Counted from the stretch's first letter, positions 1-9,411 are shown. The stretch: DNA of 64,000 nt from CAZRUA01 sp964603125 (GCA_964603125.1 CAZRUA010000004.1:12226-76225); one strand, 5' to 3'. A program made the numbers and translations. Notes: generated from the sequence alone by a model not told the origin.

Positions 1-2
1 TA

Positions 3-713
3 AACGGGTTGTTTGTTTTGTGTTGCTGGTATTGTTTTGAGATGAAGGACGAAACCGAAGTTTTTTTATGGTTAACTTCTTTGTCTATTTACATGCTAAG
101 CACCTTGTTTGTTCTTGTGCTATTAAACATTGTTTTTAATGAAAGCGTTCCTTTCTTTGAATTTGCTGCGGCAATTATTTTAAGCGCCTGCCTAGGTGGT
201 TTGTCCGAAAGTGCTTCAATTTTGTTGCTTTTAGTTTTCGCGTTTTTATTTTTCAACACAATAATTACAGTTAAAAACAAAAATCTAATTATATGGATGT
301 CAATAGCTTGTATTTTAGGTTTGGTAATTAATTATGTTGCTCCTGGTAGGCAAATACGAGCTGAATCAATTGTTCATTTAAGTAAATATCAACATCTAAA
401 AAATAGTATTCATAGTTTTGTGTGGCCTTTTGAGGGTATTGGTTTTTGGTTAAGCAAATTAGTAGCTTTTGTTTCTGTTGTTTGTTTTTTCAGATTCAAC
501 ATCAAACAGAGGTTTGATTTCAAGATTTTGGTTCAAATTACTTTGCTATTATTTTTAATTACTTTAGGTATTTTCGGCCTCGTAAGTATTACCTTATCTG
601 ATGTTGTACCTGCTCGCGTTTCGGCTATTTTGCATTTGTTTTGGTTGGTGTTATTCGGTATTCTTGCTACCAGTTTTATTAGGAAGGGGAAAACTGCAGT
701 TGCTGAAGGTTAA
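3..713 (+). CDS. Multi-pass membrane protein, DUF6056-like (5' truncated by window edge)
   Basis: The frame is open to the left edge, so this is the C-terminal part of a longer protein. The visible 236 residues contain about six hydrophobic segments. A conserved-looking stretch GLSES is followed about 50 residues later by YVAPGRQIRAES. That combination (a small-residue G.SES helix, then an APG..xR motif after a membrane segment) is what I recall from the DUF6056 family, which groups with oligosaccharyl or glycosyl transferase-like membrane proteins of bacterial surface-polysaccharide loci. The start that could be read at base 9 is a TTG inside the frame and is not convincing. Function is unknown, and the family call is from memory. 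Confidence 0.55.
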   Translation, partial: NGLFVLCCWYCFEMKDETEVFLWLTSLSIYMLSTLFVLVLLNIVFNESVPFFEFAAAIILSACLGGLSESASILLLLVFAFLFFNTIITVKNKNLIIWMSIACILGLVINYVAPGRQIRAESIVHLSKYQHLKNSIHSFVWPFEGIGFWLSKLVAFVSVVCFFRFNIKQRFDFKILVQITLLLFLITLGIFGLVSITLSDVVPARVSAILHLFWLVLFGILATSFIRKGKTAVAEG

Positions 714-827
714 AATTGTGTTAACCAGCCGTTTTCAACAAAATTTGGTTGATATTCTAAATAGTTAAACTTGGCTTTAAGCCTTTATATTCAGTATTTT
801 TAGAGTCTGGACTTTAAAAATCTAATT

Positions 828-1703
828 ATGCACGCATACATTTTCCCTGGACAAGGTTCACAGTTCTCTGGAATGGGCAAAGACCTTTATGATTCGAACG
901 AAGAAGCAAAGAAATTATTTGAGAAAGCAAATGAAATTCTTGGTTTTAGAATTACTGACATTATGTTTTCTGGAACTGATGAGGAATTAAAGCAAACAAA
1001 AGTAACACAACCTGCAATATTTTTGCATTCAACTATTTTAGCTTCAACTTTAAATGATTTTAAACCTGATATGGTTGCCGGACATTCTTTAGGCGAATTT
1101 TCGGCTTTAGTAGCAAACAAAACTTTAAGTTTTGAAGATGCTTTAGTTTTGGTAAGTAAGCGTGCTTTGGCAATGCAAAAAGCTTGTGAAATTAATCCAT
1201 CTACAATGGCGGCAGTGCTTGGTTTAGATGATAAAATTGTAGAGGAAGTTTGTGCCTCAATAACGGATGAGGTTGTGGTAGCAGCCAATTACAACTGTCC
1301 TGGGCAACTTGTTATTTCAGGCTCCTTAAACGGAATTAATATAGCTTGCGAAAAATTAAAAGCTGCGGGTGCTAAACGCGCTTTGGTTTTACCGGTAGGT
1401 GGCGCATTCCATTCTCCATTAATGCAACCAGCGCAAATTGAGTTAGAGGCTGCGATTCATGCAACAAATTTCAATCAACCTATTTGCCCTGTTTACCAAA
1501 ACGTAACGGCTTCTGCTGTTTCTAATCCTAATGAAATTAAGCAAAATTTGATTTTGCAATTAACAGCCCCTGTTAAATGGACACAAACCGCTGAGCAAAT
1601 GATTAAGGATGGCGCAACTAAATTTACAGAAGTGGGTCCGGGTAAAGTATTACAAGGATTAGTGAAAAAAGTTAACAAGGACATCGAAGCTGTTAGTGCA
1701 TAA
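828..1703 (+). CDS. fabD: Malonyl-CoA:ACP transacylase
   Basis: This 291-residue cytoplasmic enzyme transfers malonyl from CoA to acyl carrier protein, giving the elongation unit for fatty acid synthesis. The N-terminal PGQGSQ motif (about residues 7-12), the nucleophile elbow GHSLGEF (serine near residue 88), and the GGAFHSPLM segment with the catalytic histidine near residue 195 are all intact. C-terminal VGPGKVLQGL is also typical. Length is normal for FabD (about 290-310). The ATG at 828 follows an AT-rich 114-bp leader without a Shine-Dalgarno sequence. The next gene starts one base after the stop, so the two are probably cotranscribed. Confidence 0.97.
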   Translation: MHAYIFPGQGSQFSGMGKDLYDSNEEAKKLFEKANEILGFRITDIMFSGTDEELKQTKVTQPAIFLHSTILASTLNDFKPDMVAGHSLGEFSALVANKTLSFEDALVLVSKRALAMQKACEINPSTMAAVLGLDDKIVEEVCASITDEVVVAANYNCPGQLVISGSLNGINIACEKLKAAGAKRALVLPVGGAFHSPLMQPAQIELEAAIHATNFNQPICPVYQNVTASAVSNPNEIKQNLILQLTAPVKWTQTAEQMIKDGATKFTEVGPGKVLQGLVKKVNKDIEAVSA

Positions 1704-1704
1704 A

Positions 1705-2412
1705 ATGATTAAACGATTAGCCATTATAATTTTTCTTTCGCTGAGTTTGTTAAAAGCAAACGCGCAGTTTGTTAATGGAATTGGAATTTTTGCGGCTGGT
1801 GATGCCTCTCGTCATAAATGGATGCTTAAGGACAGCGCCGTAATGTGTATGGGAGAACCTTATACAGATAAGTTTAAAGGCAAAAATGCATATCGATACG
1901 GTGGAGGAATAATTATTGATTTTTTTAGTGGAGATCATTTTAGATGGCGAACCGAATTTGAGTATATTTTAAAAGGTTCAAAGGATCCTAAGTTTACTTG
2001 TAGGTCAGTTGACGATGTTCAAAAAGAATATTTCAAAAACAAACTAAATTATATTGAGTGGAATAACTTTTTAATTTTCCGTCAGGAGTTATTTTCGTTT
2101 GTGCCTTATGCACTAGTTGGCCCAAGAGTGGGTTATACTTTTAGAAACAAACCAACTGTTTACGAGAATGTTTTGAATAATGTTCCTAAGTTTCATTTTA
2201 GCTGGAGCGCTGGTGCAGGAATTGAATTGGTTACATATGGCAATTTTAAACCTTATTTAGAGTATCATTACAATCCCGATATTATTAAATTATACAGAAG
2301 CAGTAAGTTGGATGTTAGCAACAGAACACACGAACTAAGGTTGGGATTAATTTATAGATTTAAAAAACGTAAAGAGGCTTGCAATACACCTATTTACGAT
2401 GGCTCATATTAA
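1705..2412 (+). CDS. Predicted outer-membrane beta-barrel protein
   Basis: The 235-residue product starts with a clear signal peptide (MIKRLAIIIFLSLSLLKANA, cleavage before QF). The rest is rich in alternating aromatic and polar strands, with repeated Y/F-containing segments ending in a C-terminal LRLGLIYRFKK strand, as in small porin-like or OmpW/PorT-like barrels. The ATG at 1705 is chosen because it lies one base after the fabD stop and gives a proper signal peptide; a GTG at 1696 would overlap fabD. Substrate and role are unknown. Confidence 0.6.
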   Translation: MIKRLAIIIFLSLSLLKANAQFVNGIGIFAAGDASRHKWMLKDSAVMCMGEPYTDKFKGKNAYRYGGGIIIDFFSGDHFRWRTEFEYILKGSKDPKFTCRSVDDVQKEYFKNKLNYIEWNNFLIFRQELFSFVPYALVGPRVGYTFRNKPTVYENVLNNVPKFHFSWSAGAGIELVTYGNFKPYLEYHYNPDIIKLYRSSKLDVSNRTHELRLGLIYRFKKRKEACNTPIYDGSY

Positions 2413-2432
2413 TAAATTTAAAAATAAATAAA

Positions 2433-3650
2433 ATGGTAATTTCAAAGGAAGCACTTTTTTCACTTACTAAAGGAGTGATGATGCCGCAAGAAGAAATGCT
2501 TGAGGTGGCAAGAAAAAAAGGAAAATTATTTATTGGCGTTCCAAGCGAAGTCACTTACCAAGAAAACCGTGTTCCTTTAGTGCCAGATGCTGTTGCTTTA
2601 TTAGTGAATTTAGGTCATCGTGTAGTTATTGAAACAAATGCGGGTAAAGCAGCTAATTTTCAAGATAATGATTACAGCGAGGCTGGTGCAGAAATAGCAT
2701 ACACTAAAGATGAAGTTTATAAAGCAGATACAATTTTAAAAATTGCACCACCAACTTTAGAAGAAATTGAATTGATGAAGCCAAAACAAAATTTGTTTTC
2801 GGCTTTGCAATTTACTACTCAACCCGAAAACTTTTTACGCAGACTTTCTGCTAAAAAAGTAAATGCAGTGGCTATCGATTGGATAACGGATGAGCAGGGT
2901 ATTTTTCCTGCTGTAAGAGCAATGGGCGAAATTGCAGGAGGAGCATCAATACTTATTGCTGCAGAATACTTAACCAATACAAATAATGGTATGGGTTCTA
3001 TTTTAGGCGGTATCAGTGGTATTTCTCCTACCGAAGTAATTATTATTGGAGCAGGAACTGTTGGTGAATTTGCTGCACGTGCGGCGATAGGTTTAGGAGC
3101 TTATGTAAAGGTTTTTGATAATTCAACTTCACGTTTACGTCGTTTGCAAAACATATTAGGTACACGTGTTTTTACTTCTGTTATACAACCAAAAGTGCTT
3201 GCTAAGCATTTAAAGAGTGCCGATGTAGTAATTGGAGCTATCAGAAGTAGTAAAGGGAGAACTCCTGTAATTGTTACTGAAGCAATGGTTCAAGACATGA
3301 AGAGTGGAGCTGTAATTGTTGATGTTAGTATTGACCAAGGAGGTTGTTTTGAAACATCAGAAGTTACAAATCATACAAAACCTGTTTTTAGAAAACATGG
3401 GGTTATTCATTACTGTGTTCCAAATATTGCATCTCGCGTTTCACGCACTGCATCTTATGCAATGAGTAATATATTTTCCCAAATTGTAATGAATATGGGT
3501 GATGAAGGTGGTTTTGAGAGTTTATTGCGTAAGGATTCGGGCGTTCGTAGTGGGGTTTATCTTTATAATGGTGTTTTAACTAATGAGTATTTAGCCGAAA
3601 CATTTAAATTACCATTTAAGGATATTAATTTGTTAATGGCAATGTTTTAA
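2433..3650 (+). CDS. ald: Alanine dehydrogenase (AlaDH/PNT family)
   Basis: The 405-residue protein matches NAD-dependent alanine dehydrogenase, which interconverts L-alanine and pyruvate plus ammonia. The N-terminal AlaDH/PNT domain has the KGKLFIGVPSE and YQENRVPLVPDAV segments with substrate-binding Arg and Lys, and the Rossmann domain has GAGTVGEFAARAAIGLGA followed by an acidic residue (VFDNS), which favours NAD over NADP. The C-terminal HYCVPNIASRVSRTASYAMSN is characteristic. There is a roughly 30-residue N-terminal extension compared with classical Ald (about 370), common in Bacteroidota homologues. ATG at 2433 is preferred over an upstream in-frame ATG at 2379, which would overlap the previous gene. 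A PntA-like role is less likely because no membrane part follows. Confidence 0.9.
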   Translation: MVISKEALFSLTKGVMMPQEEMLEVARKKGKLFIGVPSEVTYQENRVPLVPDAVALLVNLGHRVVIETNAGKAANFQDNDYSEAGAEIAYTKDEVYKADTILKIAPPTLEEIELMKPKQNLFSALQFTTQPENFLRRLSAKKVNAVAIDWITDEQGIFPAVRAMGEIAGGASILIAAEYLTNTNNGMGSILGGISGISPTEVIIIGAGTVGEFAARAAIGLGAYVKVFDNSTSRLRRLQNILGTRVFTSVIQPKVLAKHLKSADVVIGAIRSSKGRTPVIVTEAMVQDMKSGAVIVDVSIDQGGCFETSEVTNHTKPVFRKHGVIHYCVPNIASRVSRTASYAMSNIFSQIVMNMGDEGGFESLLRKDSGVRSGVYLYNGVLTNEYLAETFKLPFKDINLLMAMF

Positions 3651-3661
3651 AATAAAGCAAA

Positions 3662-4051
3662 ATGAATTTTTGGCAACGATTAAAATTTTATGGTTTTGGG
3701 TTTTTATTAGGCATACTAGTGCTGATGATTATTTTGCGTAATAAGAAATGTTCCAGCCCACATGAGTTAAAAATGCAGGAGCTATATACACAAACAATTA
3801 CTTACGATTCTACAATTGCTTGTAAATTAAAGTGCTTAAAACTTGAAGATAGAAAGGTTTTGATAGAAGCTTTAAAAAAATGTAAAGTCAATTATGATAT
3901 GAGCGACATACATGCAACACCTTTTGGTAAGTACTACATTGATGGGCAAAATACAAAAGAGATTAAGTACACTTTAGTAATTGCAGATGAAGATACTTTA
4001 TCTCACATTGTAAATGTTGAGGTAGGCGCTGTTCCTTGTGAATGTAAGTAG
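3662..4051 (+). CDS. Small membrane-anchored protein, DUF4258-like
   Basis: The 129-residue product has one N-terminal membrane helix (about residues 10-25) and a soluble, Cys-containing domain ending CECK. The pattern CKLKCLKL, KCKVNYDMSDIHATPFGKYYIDG and a final beta-hairpin resembles the DUF4258 family of small Bacteroidota proteins; this assignment is tentative. It begins 11 bases after the alanine dehydrogenase stop and is probably in the same transcript. No catalytic motif is visible. Confidence 0.55.
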   Translation: MNFWQRLKFYGFGFLLGILVLMIILRNKKCSSPHELKMQELYTQTITYDSTIACKLKCLKLEDRKVLIEALKKCKVNYDMSDIHATPFGKYYIDGQNTKEIKYTLVIADEDTLSHIVNVEVGAVPCECK

Positions 4052-4243
4052 TAAAACTACAATCTAATTCCTATCGGACAAATACCATCAACTTGTTATA
4101 AGTTACCATTTCAGGTATTTACAGTGCTGACTACCAAGTCAAATTTAGTTGGAGAATATTAATGGGATAAAACGCTGGTAAATGAGCAGATTTTAGGCTT
4201 AATTACTTATTTTCCGTAAATTCGTAGCTCTATTTTTATAGCC

Positions 4244-5689
4244 ATGCAGCACATTAAAAATTATATAAACGGCGCTTTGGTTGAACCCAATGCTAAACAG
4301 TATTTAGACAATTACAATCCAGCAACCGGCAAGGTATATTCGTATATTCCTGATAGCGATGCTACCGATGTGGAATTGGCATTTGCGGCGGCAGATGCAG
4401 CTTTTGCAGGTTGGAGTGTTACACCAAAGGATGTGCGCTCTCAGTATTTATTAAAAATAGCAAGTTTAATTGAGCAAAATTTAGATAAATTAGCTTTAGC
4501 CGAAAGTATCGATAATGGAAAGCCAGTTAGTTTGGCTAAATCAGTTGATATTCCTAGAGCAGCTGCAAACTTTCATTTTTATGGTACGGGTATTTTGCAC
4601 TATGCTGCTCATGCTCATAGTATGGAGGATACAGCGATTAATTACACCTTGCGCCAACCCGTTGGTGTAGCGGGTTGTATATCTCCTTGGAATTTACCTT
4701 TGTATTTATTCTCTTGGAAAATTGCACCTGCCTTAGCTGCGGGTTGCACTGTAGTAGCCAAACCATCAGAGGTAACTCCAATGACAGCCTATTTGCTTTC
4801 AGAGATTTGTATTGAAGCCGGTTTACCAAAAGGTGTTTTAAATATAGTACATGGTTTAGGTGGTAAGGTTGGTAATGCAATAGTATCGCATAGTAAAATT
4901 CCATTAATCTCTTTTACTGGCGGAACGCTCACTGGTAAAGCTATAGCAAGCATAGCAGCACCTATGTTTAAAAAACTATCTTTAGAATTAGGGGGTAAAA
5001 ATCCTAATATTATATTTGATGATTGTGATTATGAAAAAATGTTAAGCACTACAATGCTTTCATCATTTGCAAATCAAGGTCAAATTTGTTTGTGCGGTTC
5101 ACGTATTTTTATTCAAAAAGGAATTTACGAAAAGTTCAAAAAAGATTTTGTTGAAAAAACGAAGAAATTAGTAGTTGGCAATCCGCAAACGGAAGGGGTG
5201 AAAATTGGTGCAGTTGTATCAAAACCACATATGGAAAAAATATTGAGTTATGTGGAGCTGGCTAAAACCGAAGGAGGGACTGTTTTAACAGGAGGAAAGC
5301 GTTTAGTTTTAGATGGTGAAAACACAGAAGGGTATTTTATAGAGCCTACAATTATTGAAGGTTTAAGCTATGATTGTAGAACAAACCAAGAAGAGATTTT
5401 TGGACCAGTTGTTACAATTACTCCATTTGAAATGGAAGAAGAAGTAATGAAATATGCTAACAGTACAATGTATGGTTTGGCCTCAACTGTTTGGACACAA
5501 GATATAACAAAGGCTCATCGAGTAGCGCAAAATCTTCATACAGGAATTGTTTGGATTAACTGCTGGTTGTTGCGCGATTTACGTACTCCTTTTGGAGGTG
5601 TAAAATCTTCGGGTGTTGGGCGTGAAGGTGGATTTGAAGCATTAGACTTTTTTACGGAGCCTAAAAATGTTTGTATAAAATTAAAATAA
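4244..5689 (+). CDS. Aldehyde dehydrogenase, aminomuconate-semialdehyde-dehydrogenase-like
   Basis: The 481-residue enzyme is a complete NAD(P)-dependent aldehyde dehydrogenase. Visible motifs are the SPWNLPLY oxyanion segment (Asn150), VAKPSEVTP cofactor binding, FTGG, the general base Glu in LELGGKNPN (near 248) and the nucleophile Cys282 in GQICLCGSRI, plus the late EIFGPV motif. The GQxCLC..R signature and the nearby RidA protein at 6874, which closely matches what I know of 2-aminomuconate deaminase, suggest oxidation of 2-aminomuconate 6-semialdehyde in kynurenine-pathway breakdown. The family call is certain; the substrate is inferred. A TAAATTCG box about 25 bp before the ATG could be the -7 element. 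Confidence 0.9.
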   Translation: MQHIKNYINGALVEPNAKQYLDNYNPATGKVYSYIPDSDATDVELAFAAADAAFAGWSVTPKDVRSQYLLKIASLIEQNLDKLALAESIDNGKPVSLAKSVDIPRAAANFHFYGTGILHYAAHAHSMEDTAINYTLRQPVGVAGCISPWNLPLYLFSWKIAPALAAGCTVVAKPSEVTPMTAYLLSEICIEAGLPKGVLNIVHGLGGKVGNAIVSHSKIPLISFTGGTLTGKAIASIAAPMFKKLSLELGGKNPNIIFDDCDYEKMLSTTMLSSFANQGQICLCGSRIFIQKGIYEKFKKDFVEKTKKLVVGNPQTEGVKIGAVVSKPHMEKILSYVELAKTEGGTVLTGGKRLVLDGENTEGYFIEPTIIEGLSYDCRTNQEEIFGPVVTITPFEMEEEVMKYANSTMYGLASTVWTQDITKAHRVAQNLHTGIVWINCWLLRDLRTPFGGVKSSGVGREGGFEALDFFTEPKNVCIKLK

Positions 5690-5704
5690 TTAACTAACAA
5701 TATG

Positions 5705-5773
5705 GTCATGCTGAACTTGTTTCTGCATCTGATAAGAATTAATTTTTAGATTCCGACACGTGTTCGGAATGAC
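5705..5773 (+). repeat. Palindromic interspersed (REP-like) repeat
   Basis: The spacer between the aldehyde dehydrogenase and thiL carries a 69-bp element whose ends are inverted copies: GTCATGCTGAACTTGTTTC at the left, and at the right a sequence whose complement reads GTCATTCCGAACACGTGTC. GTCAT and GAAC are kept in both arms. Elements beginning GTCATGCTGAACTTGTTTCAGCATC are, from memory, scattered in many Bacteroidota genomes. Here the inner part is AT-rich. It could fold into a hairpin in RNA and act as a processing site, but no function is shown. Confidence 0.6.
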
Positions 5774-5789
5774 TTTTAAGATTTAAAAA

Positions 5790-6839
5790 ATGTTTGAAAA
5801 TACAGGAAGATTAGAATTAAGTGAATTAGGTGAATTTGGTTTAATCGACCATCTTACTCAACATGTTAAAATTCACCATAACGAAACTAAGAAAGGTGTA
5901 GGTGACGATGCTGCTGTTATTGATGCGGGTGAAAAGCAAATGCTTGTAACTACAGATATGCTCGTTGAAGGGATACATTTTGATTTAAGTTATGTTCCTT
6001 TAAAACACCTAGGCTACAAGGCTGTAATGGTTAATTTATCGGATATATATGCGATGAACGGAACTGCTAAACAAATAACAGTTAGCATTGCAGTTAGTAA
6101 TCGATTTAGTGCTGATGCTTTGGAAGAATTATACGCAGGAATTATTTTGGCTTGTAACAAGTACGAAGTGGATTTGATAGGTGGCGATACAACTTCATCT
6201 AAAAGTGGGTTAATTATTTCTATTACTGCAATTGGCGAAGCTAAAAAGGGAGATATTGTTTACAGAAACGGTGCAAATGAAAAGGATTTGATATGTGTAA
6301 CTGGAGATTTAGGTGGTGCATATATGGGGCTTCAAGTTTTAGAACGTGAAAAACATGTTTTTATGGGCAGCCCTGGAGTACAGCCCGATCTGGAAGGTCA
6401 TGATTATATTTTAGAACGTCAGTTAAAGCCTGAAGCAAGAAAGGATATTTCTCCGATGTTGAAGATTTTGCAAGTTAAGCCAACTTCTATGATTGATATT
6501 AGCGATGGTTTGGCTTCTGAAATTTTGCATATTTGTAAGCAAAGCGAATTGGGTTGTGTTTTGTATGAAGAAAAAATTCCGATTGACACCACTACATACG
6601 AAACAGCACGCCAGTTTAATTTAGATCCAACGGTTTGTGCTTTAAGTGGTGGAGAGGATTATGAATTATTATTCACTATTTCAATGGATGATTATAATAA
6701 AGTGAAAGGTAACCCAGATATCACAGTAATTGGTCATATGGTTGATAAAGCCAGTGCTTACACTTTAGTGGATAAGTCAGGTAAGTCGCATGAATTATCT
6801 GCGCAAGGTTGGGATGCTTTTTTAAAACCTAAACAGTAG
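5790..6839 (+). CDS. thiL: Thiamine-monophosphate kinase
   Basis: The 349-residue enzyme phosphorylates thiamine monophosphate to thiamine pyrophosphate with ATP, the last step of cofactor synthesis. It belongs to the PurM/AIR-synthase-like fold. GVGDDAAVID (ATP and Mg binding), VTTDMLVEGIHFD, YKAVMVNLSDIYAMNG, LIGGDTT and MIDISDGLASE are all present in order and intact, as is SGGEDYELLF near the C-terminus. Length is normal (320-350). The gene lies between two genes of a probable catabolic pair, to which it has no obvious link. Confidence 0.95.
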   Translation: MFENTGRLELSELGEFGLIDHLTQHVKIHHNETKKGVGDDAAVIDAGEKQMLVTTDMLVEGIHFDLSYVPLKHLGYKAVMVNLSDIYAMNGTAKQITVSIAVSNRFSADALEELYAGIILACNKYEVDLIGGDTTSSKSGLIISITAIGEAKKGDIVYRNGANEKDLICVTGDLGGAYMGLQVLEREKHVFMGSPGVQPDLEGHDYILERQLKPEARKDISPMLKILQVKPTSMIDISDGLASEILHICKQSELGCVLYEEKIPIDTTTYETARQFNLDPTVCALSGGEDYELLFTISMDDYNKVKGNPDITVIGHMVDKASAYTLVDKSGKSHELSAQGWDAFLKPKQ

Positions 6840-6873
6840 CACATTGTTAAACAGACATAAAAAATAAAAAATT

Positions 6874-7299
6874 ATGCAAACAAACGATTCAAAAATTAAT
6901 TCGTCAAAGGCACCAGAGCCTGTAGGTTTATATCCTCATGCAAGAAGGGTAGGGAATGTATTGTATTTATCAGGTGTTGGTCCTCGTGAAAAGGGACAAA
7001 CAAAAATACCTGGTGTTGAATTAGATGAGAATGGGAAAATCGTTTCTTACGACATAGAAACTCAATGCCATAGTGTTTTTCGCAATATCAAGTATATATT
7101 GGAGGACGCTGGAAGCAGCTGGGACAAAATTTTTGATGTAACAGTTTTTCTTACAAATATGAAAGATGATTTTAAAACATACAATCGTATTTATGCCGAA
7201 TATTTTAAGGATAATTTACCTTGCAGAACTACTGTAGAAATTAATTGTTTGCCAACACCAATTGCTATTGAGCTAAAAGTTTTAGCTACAATTGATTAG
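6874..7299 (+). CDS. RidA/YjgF family deaminase, aminomuconate-deaminase-like
   Basis: The 141-residue protein is a RidA (YjgF/YER057c/UK114) family member. The opening EPVGLYPHARRVGNVLYLSGVGPR strongly resembles the N-terminus of 2-aminomuconate deaminase as I know it from Pseudomonas, and the C-terminal part has the conserved CRTTVEINCLPTPIAIELKVLA with the substrate-binding Arg and the late Glu. It is slightly longer than housekeeping RidA (about 128). With the aldehyde dehydrogenase at 4244 it would convert 2-aminomuconate to 4-oxalocrotonate; general enamine/imine deamination is the alternative. Its 3' end overlaps the convergent gene by four bases. Confidence 0.85.
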   Translation: MQTNDSKINSSKAPEPVGLYPHARRVGNVLYLSGVGPREKGQTKIPGVELDENGKIVSYDIETQCHSVFRNIKYILEDAGSSWDKIFDVTVFLTNMKDDFKTYNRIYAEYFKDNLPCRTTVEINCLPTPIAIELKVLATID

Positions 7300-9407
7300 A
7301 TTTTAATACGCAATTGCAATTTAATGTCTGTTTTTGTAGGCTTGTTTATTTGAGTTAAACTACCTTCACTTTGTATTGATTTGTTATTGAAAAAGGTTTG
7401 GCCAATTCTAAACCACAACTCGATTTTTTTAGTAACGTTATAATCAACCATAAAGTACATTCTGTTTCCCTTTTCGTATAGTGCTGGTATGCTAAATGCA
7501 TAAAGCACATCGTTTTCATAACTGTAGATGCGACTTGTAAAACTTGTTGTTTCAAACAATCCATAACGAGCAGTAATTTCAAAAGGTTTACCTAATTTTT
7601 TATACACTACATCCTGAAAAATCATTAAACCTGTTTCATTAGCAGCCCCCGTTTTTTTGTACGTTAAATATTCTACACGCGAACGAAGTTTTAAACTTGG
7701 TAACAATTGGAATGAAACATTATACCTAAAGTTGTTTTGAATAACCGGAACCACATAATCAAATTTGTCTGGAATGATTGCATTTTCTTCTCGTCCTCTA
7801 TTTCTAAAACGAAAGTACATGTCCGTTTTTTTATTTGGTGTCCAATTTAATTGACTTAAAAAATCGTGACCAGTTGTGCTAGATGAGGCACTAGATTTTA
7901 ACCATGGAAATTTGTATTGGTCGAAGTAGGCTGTAAGCGTAAACCCTTTGCCAAGCTTAGCTTCTGTTCCAATGTATAAACCTTTTTCGTTTTGAGGCAA
8001 GGTGTTTTCTGAAATGGCTAATGCAATTGTGTTTTGATAATCTTTACCTAAGTTTCTATAATAGCCTACAAAAGTTAATCTTGGGTCTAAAGTTACTATA
8101 GCGCCCCCAACAAATGCTTTGCCTCCATTTTTACTTATAGCAGCCTCACCAAATAAATTTACGTTTTTTATTACATAACTAAAATCAATACCAGCATTAG
8201 CATTTTGTTTCCCTGAAAAATCATATTGATTATAAATTGTGGCCGTTTTTTTCAAAGGAGCAGATAGATTATAAGATTGAGCAGTTAAGCCTAAATTCAA
8301 TCTTTTTCCTTTATAACCTAAATTGCCACCAATAATTGTTTCGGTAATAACATGCCTGTCTTTTATTTCACCAATAGTAGTATGCGATCCAGTAACAATT
8401 AAACTCGAAACTTCTTCTGCATCTAATAATCCTGTTGAATTTGTATCAGCTCTACTAATATTAGCATCTACTTTTTTACTTGAGAAAAAGGCAGTAGCTT
8501 CAATTTTACCAAACTTTAAAGTAGTCGCTGCACCACGTAAAAATCTATTTTCATCAACACTGTTGTATGAACGTAAACCCATTGCATTTCTTTTCATGTT
8601 CACAATAGCGATAGATTTTCCAAAACCAAATCCTTTCCACATGGTTAAGCCTTGTCCAAAGGATGCTTGATAATCACCAATTGCCAAGGCTTTTACAAAT
8701 TTGATATTTCTTAAGAAAAAATGTGCGCTATAAAAATCAAAACCAGCTTTTTTATTTAACGAATCAATTTTTTTAAATGTTTCGCCGGCATCTTTTTCAC
8801 CAGTTATTCCCCACGATACATTGTTGCTATATCGAAATCGGTAGCGGGCAAAAATTCGTTCTTCCCCTCCAACATAATATTTTGAAGGAGATTCTTGCAA
8901 TTGTTGTAAAGTACGACTGGTATAGCCGGCCTGTTTCTCTAGTACTCTTTGATACCTTAAAACAACCTCGTTTGAGCCACTTTTAAACATTTCGTTGATT
9001 GAGAAATGCGCAGAGTTAAAATTGTCAGTTACTTTAACATAAGGTTTTATTTTGTTTATGGTTTCCAAATCAAAACCATCAATACTTTGTAATTCATATA
9101 TAGTAAGTAGTTTACCGTTTTTCTCTATATGAGTTAGTAATGCGTTAATTTGAATTTCTGACAGAAGTTGCAAATCAGCTAGCTCTTCTTTGTTAGTACT
9201 ATTAAGGTTGATTGGGTTTTGTTTAAATTGTTGAAGATTCTCAATTAAGCTAGTATAATCAACATTATCATCTCCATTTTGTTCTCCTAAAAGCTCTAAA
9301 TTTTGATTTTGCTGATTATCTACATCTTCATTAGTTGTTGGTGTTTGCGCGCAGGAAAACTTACTTATGAAAGCAAAAAGCAAAAATATTTTCCAAACCT
9401 TCAGCAT
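7296..9407 (-). CDS. Helix-hairpin-helix domain outer-membrane protein
   Basis: The 703-residue protein starts with a signal peptide (MLKVWKIFLLFAFISKFSCA). Residues about 50-120 hold two ComEA-type helix-hairpin-helix repeats (INLNSTNKEELADL..L and LLTIYELQSIDGF), and the remaining 580 residues look like a large beta-barrel (long alternating Y/F/G strands, ending LQLRIKI). This architecture is common in Bacteroidota, where the HhH part probably does not bind DNA because the protein is exported. ATG at 9407 gives the signal peptide and lies four bases after the stop of the upstream porV-like gene; an earlier start at 9443 would overlap it. Function is unknown. Confidence 0.75.
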   Translation of the reverse strand: MLKVWKIFLLFAFISKFSCAQTPTTNEDVDNQQNQNLELLGEQNGDDNVDYTSLIENLQQFKQNPINLNSTNKEELADLQLLSEIQINALLTHIEKNGKLLTIYELQSIDGFDLETINKIKPYVKVTDNFNSAHFSINEMFKSGSNEVVLRYQRVLEKQAGYTSRTLQQLQESPSKYYVGGEERIFARYRFRYSNNVSWGITGEKDAGETFKKIDSLNKKAGFDFYSAHFFLRNIKFVKALAIGDYQASFGQGLTMWKGFGFGKSIAIVNMKRNAMGLRSYNSVDENRFLRGAATTLKFGKIEATAFFSSKKVDANISRADTNSTGLLDAEEVSSLIVTGSHTTIGEIKDRHVITETIIGGNLGYKGKRLNLGLTAQSYNLSAPLKKTATIYNQYDFSGKQNANAGIDFSYVIKNVNLFGEAAISKNGGKAFVGGAIVTLDPRLTFVGYYRNLGKDYQNTIALAISENTLPQNEKGLYIGTEAKLGKGFTLTAYFDQYKFPWLKSSASSSTTGHDFLSQLNWTPNKKTDMYFRFRNRGREENAIIPDKFDYVVPVIQNNFRYNVSFQLLPSLKLRSRVEYLTYKKTGAANETGLMIFQDVVYKKLGKPFEITARYGLFETTSFTSRIYSYENDVLYAFSIPALYEKGNRMYFMVDYNVTKKIELWFRIGQTFFNNKSIQSEGSLTQINKPTKTDIKLQLRIKI

Positions 9408-9411
9408 ACAA

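Noticed and set aside
8323..8670. Open frame of 115 codons opposite the helix-hairpin-helix barrel gene
   Set aside because: It lies wholly inside a well-supported gene on the other strand and shows no domain or signal features. Similar frames opposite the permease genes were dropped for the same reason.
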